Below are positions 60,340 through 64,000 of a stretch of DNA of 64,000 nucleotides, one piece after another. The first letter of the stretch is position 1. Every line of letters starts with the position of its first letter. A program made the translations under genes and the position numbers. The stretch covers positions 1,653,501 to 1,717,500 of the forward strand of contig BROG01000045.1 of the NCBI GenBank assembly GCA_030159075.1, written 5' to 3'. The notes under the pieces are model-generated. The model saw only the letters and a program-made list of their open reading frames with translations. It did not search any database and was not told the DNA's origin. The stretch is from Atrina japonica. Its lineage: Eukaryota; Mollusca; Bivalvia; Pterioida; Pinnidae.

Positions 60340-62305
60340 AACCATAATGTTATTCTATAATACAGCTCCAGTATTTTTGTAAACACTAGTTCTATTTAAC
60401 ACAGAAAAAACATTCGTTGCTTTACCTTGTTTTGGATTTGACAGGGGGGAATGTAATATGGTCTGGCGGTAGCCAAATCGGACACGTGACTTATCACCGG
60501 GAACTACGGTTTCTTTCTACAGCAAATTACCCCCGGACGCCAACAACGGAGCCAACGAGAGATATAATTTATATAAATTGATTTAAGTTGTATGTCAATG
60601 GTTGTAAAATAAATAAAGTATAAACTTGTATCTTGTTTTGAAAAAATGCATGCACCAATTAAGACATACAGGGTGGCAATGAGAAAAAAGCTATAGTGAT
60701 TAAGATGTTATTTAGTTCATTGTATAAAGTATATAAAGTATTGTAGTATTTTGTAATATTACGCACATAGGTTTTCCAATTTTTCAATTTTTTAAAGTTG
60801 ATGTAGATCTTATTTCAACTAAACAAGTAATCCCCAAAAGCATATATAGGTTTACACAGATGTACCTTAACTTTACCTACGAGAGTCTATAGAAGTATTT
60901 TAAATTCACATGTGTATATCTTCCAATATTCAAATTTCCATCAATATACATCAGTTTGGATCCATAAAAATATCATGTTCTCACTTTTTTATCTACCAGG
61001 GGTTTTACCAAAAAAGTGAGAACTCTCACATGAAAAACAAATGGTTGATATGCAATGTACATTGATTAGTACAAACCTTTACAATCCATTGAAAATCTAG
61101 GTGTTCCAAAATTTTTACGCGAGCTGCCGTAAATGGGTCGTATATAAATAAAGCAGAACATCAACCAACAGCTGTGCTATGGTGTACATATATGAAGTCT
61201 GAGATGTGGAGAGAAAGAGACTGTTGACATTTCAAGCATTATGAGATGAAGAACACAGTGTAATTTCAACGAATAATATTCATGTATGGTAATGTGAATT
61301 AAGGTATATGCAGTAGGTGTATTCCAGTTTCTTAAGATGCGTGTTAAATGCGCGTTTTATGTACAACCTTATTCCACGGGGGAAAGAAAGCTCTTTAAGA
61401 AAAGAACATCGCCTGACTGTAAGTAAACTATGACTTTCCAGTCTTGTTGCTCTATGAAAAAGCTATACTCGAGGACAAGGTCGTGCAACGGACAAACTGG
61501 AAAACAGACAAATGAACAAATGGAAAAAACCAACAAACAGAATGTGCAAACACATATGTTAGTCCAGTCAATTCAGTCCAGAATTTCTGTTTGTGTTAAT
61601 GTTACTGGGTGCTATATGATAGTGCCTGTATAATAGGGAAAATCTAAAACTAAACGTATTTGAGAAATGCGAGTTTTAAGGCAGAATATCATTTTTATGA
61701 CAAAAATCTCAAATTTCTGGAAAATGTTAGATTGTCATGTCATTTTATATGTATCCACTAAACCTTTAATAATGCCCCCCCCCCAAAAAAAAAAAACTTC
61801 GATCTCCGAGAGGCTATAAGAAAATACATTATATAATCAGTATAGAATGTCATATGCATCCTTTATCAATGACATACCGTGGTCATCGGACTTTCATTGG
61901 AGTAGATACACCAAAGGATACATATTTCCCATGTATTACTCTTCGCGTTCCATATACAGACAAGTCTGTTGCAAAATATTTTATTCAATATGCAAATTTA
62001 TCAAATTGATTTTTATTATCTAGTTAAATCATCCTTGATACGTACCACATATTGATGGACTTATTATTCAAATAACATATATACTGCATATTTTACAGAA
62101 CGTACGATAACACAATTATACAACACAAATTACTAGGTAGTAGATCAGGTATCACCACCGGATGTAATTCAGGTGAAGAGCATATGTTTCTTTTCGAAAC
62201 CCTGGTGTATTTTAGAGTTATTTAGTCATTTATATAATCATATATAGAGGATATTCGCCAATTTCATATGAATAACATTTAATTTTATCGCACGAAACAA
62301 AACTT
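60340..62305. other. Spacer upstream of the dehydrogenase
   Basis: 60450-60560 is locally richer in G and C and has CACGTG. 61777-61797 is a C/A homopolymer. A palindromic repeat lies at 60973-61025. No exon was proven. Confidence 0.35.
61140..61152 (+). promoter_or_regulatory. Possible TATA box upstream of the dehydrogenase
   Basis: TATATAAATAAAG follows a short GC-containing stretch (ACGCGAGCTGCCG). It is 1.9 kb upstream of the SDR start codon, which has a splice acceptor before it, so an upstream non-coding exon is expected. In an AT-rich genome such a match is weak evidence. Confidence 0.2.
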
Positions 62306-62309
62306 AAAT

Positions 62310-62324
62310 AGATAGATAAATAAG

Positions 62325-62355
<31 letters not shown>

Positions 62356-62382
62356 ATAGATAAATAAATAAATAAATAAAAG
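62310..62382. repeat. (AAAT)n microsatellite
   Basis: About 17 AAAT units with two GATA interruptions. Confidence 0.97.
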
Positions 62383-62469
62383 AAATACGCGGGTGAGTAG
62401 CAATAGTGGTAAATATATTTTTTTCCTCTAACAAGATGAACTCAAAAAGATATTCATCACAAAATGGAG

Positions 62470-62545
62470 AATATTTTATTTGGAGCTCAACTGATGAAGT
62501 CTAATTGACAGAAACGATATCGTCTTGAGCATTATAACTTTGGTA
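62470..62545. repeat. GAGCTC dispersed family, copy 4 (reverse)
   Basis: GGAGCTCAACTGATGAAGTC then AATTGACAGAAACGATATCG, the reverse of the 59262 copy. Confidence 0.75.
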
Positions 62546-63025
62546 GTATGTTTATAATGTTTATAATACATATTAGTTCTCATAAAACAAGAACTCACGA
62601 AATTTGAAAAATATATTGATTGGCCGAGTGAAAATAACACAGTTTACATTTTATTTCGTATTGAGTGTCATTTTTCACGCTGTAAAAACATTCAAAATAA
62701 TAAATCCTTATATTTCACTACCAATATGTAATAAAAGCACATTCATTTAAAACAATAATTGACAATTTTAATTTCTGTAACCTAAACACAGAGCATTATC
62801 ACAATGACAAACACTGTCACTGAGAATTGAAAGAGGGAAACATAATACATTTTTAATTGCAAACTAAAAGAAAACGAAATCATATTTTTACCAATGCAAC
62901 AGTAAATGACTTTTCAAAGTAAAACCATCACATTGATGGGCAATAACTTTCGTCTCCTAATACTTTTTGTTTTAGTGTTGTTTGCTTAGGAAACACATAT
63001 TCTGAGCGAAAAATCAATACTTGAA

Positions 63026-63941
63026 ATGGAACTTTTGGGAAAGGTTGCCATGGTGACTGGATCCACAAGTGGCATAGGTTTAGGTGTAGCCCGAACTCTA
63101 GCCGAGAGGGGGTGTTCTATAATACTAACTGGACTTAGAGATCAGAAGTTAATCAACGGCATTGTATCAGAGCTAAGACGGTAAGTTTATCTTTACATGA
63201 GGTGATGTGTATTGAGTCAAGTTGTAACATCAGCTCTATCATGTTCCCACCTTTTGATTAACCAGGTCCCTACATGATGGTAAAACCCCTGGTAAATCTA
63301 AAAGTGGGGATATGATAGCTCTTAGATTTATGTCAGTGTTTAGGTATTGTGATGTGGTATTTTATTAGTTTATTCGGTATCTATTTAAATTCGCATAATG
63401 ATATAGACACTTATTATTATCATATATATAAAAATTCTCAAATACCAAAGTATAAACCTTCAGGACGTACAGGATATATAGATAAATCTGGTAAAAATAG
63501 GACAAACACGTACCTCTGGCAATCAAGCGGTGGGGTGGGATCAGGTGCCACGGAGGAGTAAGCTTCCCCTGTTGACCGGTCATACCCGCCGCTGTCGAAC
63601 AGGCAACGACCCAATACGACTGTACTCGGACATAATACAGGATCAATATAAAAAAAAACAACCATTTAATAACACTATATTATTGCAAGTAAGTGAATAA
63701 TTGAAAGCGTTAACCATATAAAATCACATATACCTAAGTAATTCTCTTATGGATGTCCATGAGACATATATATATAAATCTGATCACCTTTGGACAATTG
63801 CGGATCTCTAGTAACTCAGAGGTGGGATCAGGTGTCATGGAGGAGTAAGCATAGATTTTAGTTTTTGCATGGACAATTTGTAAGAAGGGTGATATTTCTT
63901 TTTTTCAGCATACTGGACAGAGGAATTTCAAATAATTCAAA
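63026..63941 (+). CDS. Short-chain dehydrogenase/reductase, 5' part (exons 1-2), 3-hydroxybutyrate-dehydrogenase-like
   Basis: Exon 1 63026-63180 and exon 2 63909-63941 join in phase 2 to give 62 residues plus 2 bases. Exon 1 begins MELLGKVAMVTGSTSGIGLG. TGxxxGIG (residues 11-18) is the dinucleotide-binding glycine motif of classical SDRs, followed by the helix VARTLAERG and the second strand SIILTGLRD. The full signature LxGKVAxVTGSTSGIGLG is closest in my memory to D-beta-hydroxybutyrate dehydrogenases, which interconvert 3-hydroxybutyrate and acetoacetate with NAD. The catalytic S-Y-K residues lie outside the window, so the substrate is not settled. The gene continues beyond 64000. A 5' UTR exon probably starts at 62990, after acceptor TTTGCTTAG. 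Confidence is high for SDR and moderate for the subfamily. Confidence 0.85.
63181..63908 (+). other. Dehydrogenase intron 1 with dispersed repeats
   Basis: Bounded by GTAAGT and TTTTTTCAG. It contains the small palindrome at 63240-63318 and reverse fragments of the CTCCRTGACACCTGATC family at 63535-63640 and 63815-63850. Confidence 0.7.
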
Positions 63942-64000
63942 GTAAGTATGGATCATAAACACATACATGTACATATATATGATCGATGATTTTCAGATGT

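Noticed and set aside
61430..61633. 67-residue frame as a first exon of the dehydrogenase
   Set aside because: No donor in phase with the MELLGKVAMVTG start, which already has a proper N-terminus for the family.

Overview
The window looks like nuclear DNA of a mollusc, most likely a bivalve. It is AT-rich and intron-rich, with consensus GT/AG splice sites. It is full of microsatellites, minisatellites, tRNA-headed SINEs, short terminal-inverted-repeat (TIR) elements and a roughly 1-1.5 kb dispersed repeat that starts near AGCTCACCTGA and ends near GGCCTCTTGTT. The species is inferred from style and from the encoded proteins, not proven.

All four genes I can support lie on the + strand. (1) 10253-30299: a complete 12-exon calpain of the CAPN5/CAPN6/TRA-3 class. 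It has 639 residues, an intact Cys83/His250/Asn282 triad and a C-terminal C2 domain. (2) 41568-49402: a four-exon class A (rhodopsin-type) GPCR of 308 residues. It has NPxxY but an HRC in place of DRY and CALP in place of CWxP. I assembled its last 21-residue exon from splice phase and palmitoylation-type cysteines. (3) 52039-58058: a four-exon gene for a 297-residue predicted secreted protein of unknown family. It has a signal peptide, a roughly 110-residue N-terminal domain and a proline/lysine-rich tail with two kinds of short repeat. (4) 63026-end: the first two coding exons of a short-chain dehydrogenase/reductase with a TGSTSGIG nucleotide-binding motif, resembling 3-hydroxybutyrate dehydrogenases. 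It runs off the window.

Layout. 1-10 kb holds no gene I can support: simple repeats, a ~34-bp minisatellite, a 2.2-kb TIR element containing a decayed minus-strand LINE, and a dispersed repeat. 10-30 kb is the calpain gene; its introns hold a 27-bp and an 18-bp minisatellite, a cytosine-depleted tract and at least ten MITE or SINE insertions. 30-41.5 kb is intergenic: a 540-bp TTAA-flanked element, a SINE nested in a 90-bp MITE, a 19/38-bp satellite, and a large repeat nested in a MITE. 41.5-49.4 kb is the GPCR gene, whose third intron holds a dispersed repeat and a decayed plus-strand LINE. 52-58 kb is the secreted-protein gene. 58-63 kb is repeat-rich spacer before the dehydrogenase.

The four genes are unrelated in function and nothing suggests co-regulation. 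The strongest leads are the unplaced secreted protein, the motif-divergent GPCR, and an unusually readable record of mobile elements: TIR families whose two ends vary together, and nested insertions with visible target-site duplications. Nothing here amounts to a new multi-gene system. All exon calls come from reading splice sites and protein motifs by eye.
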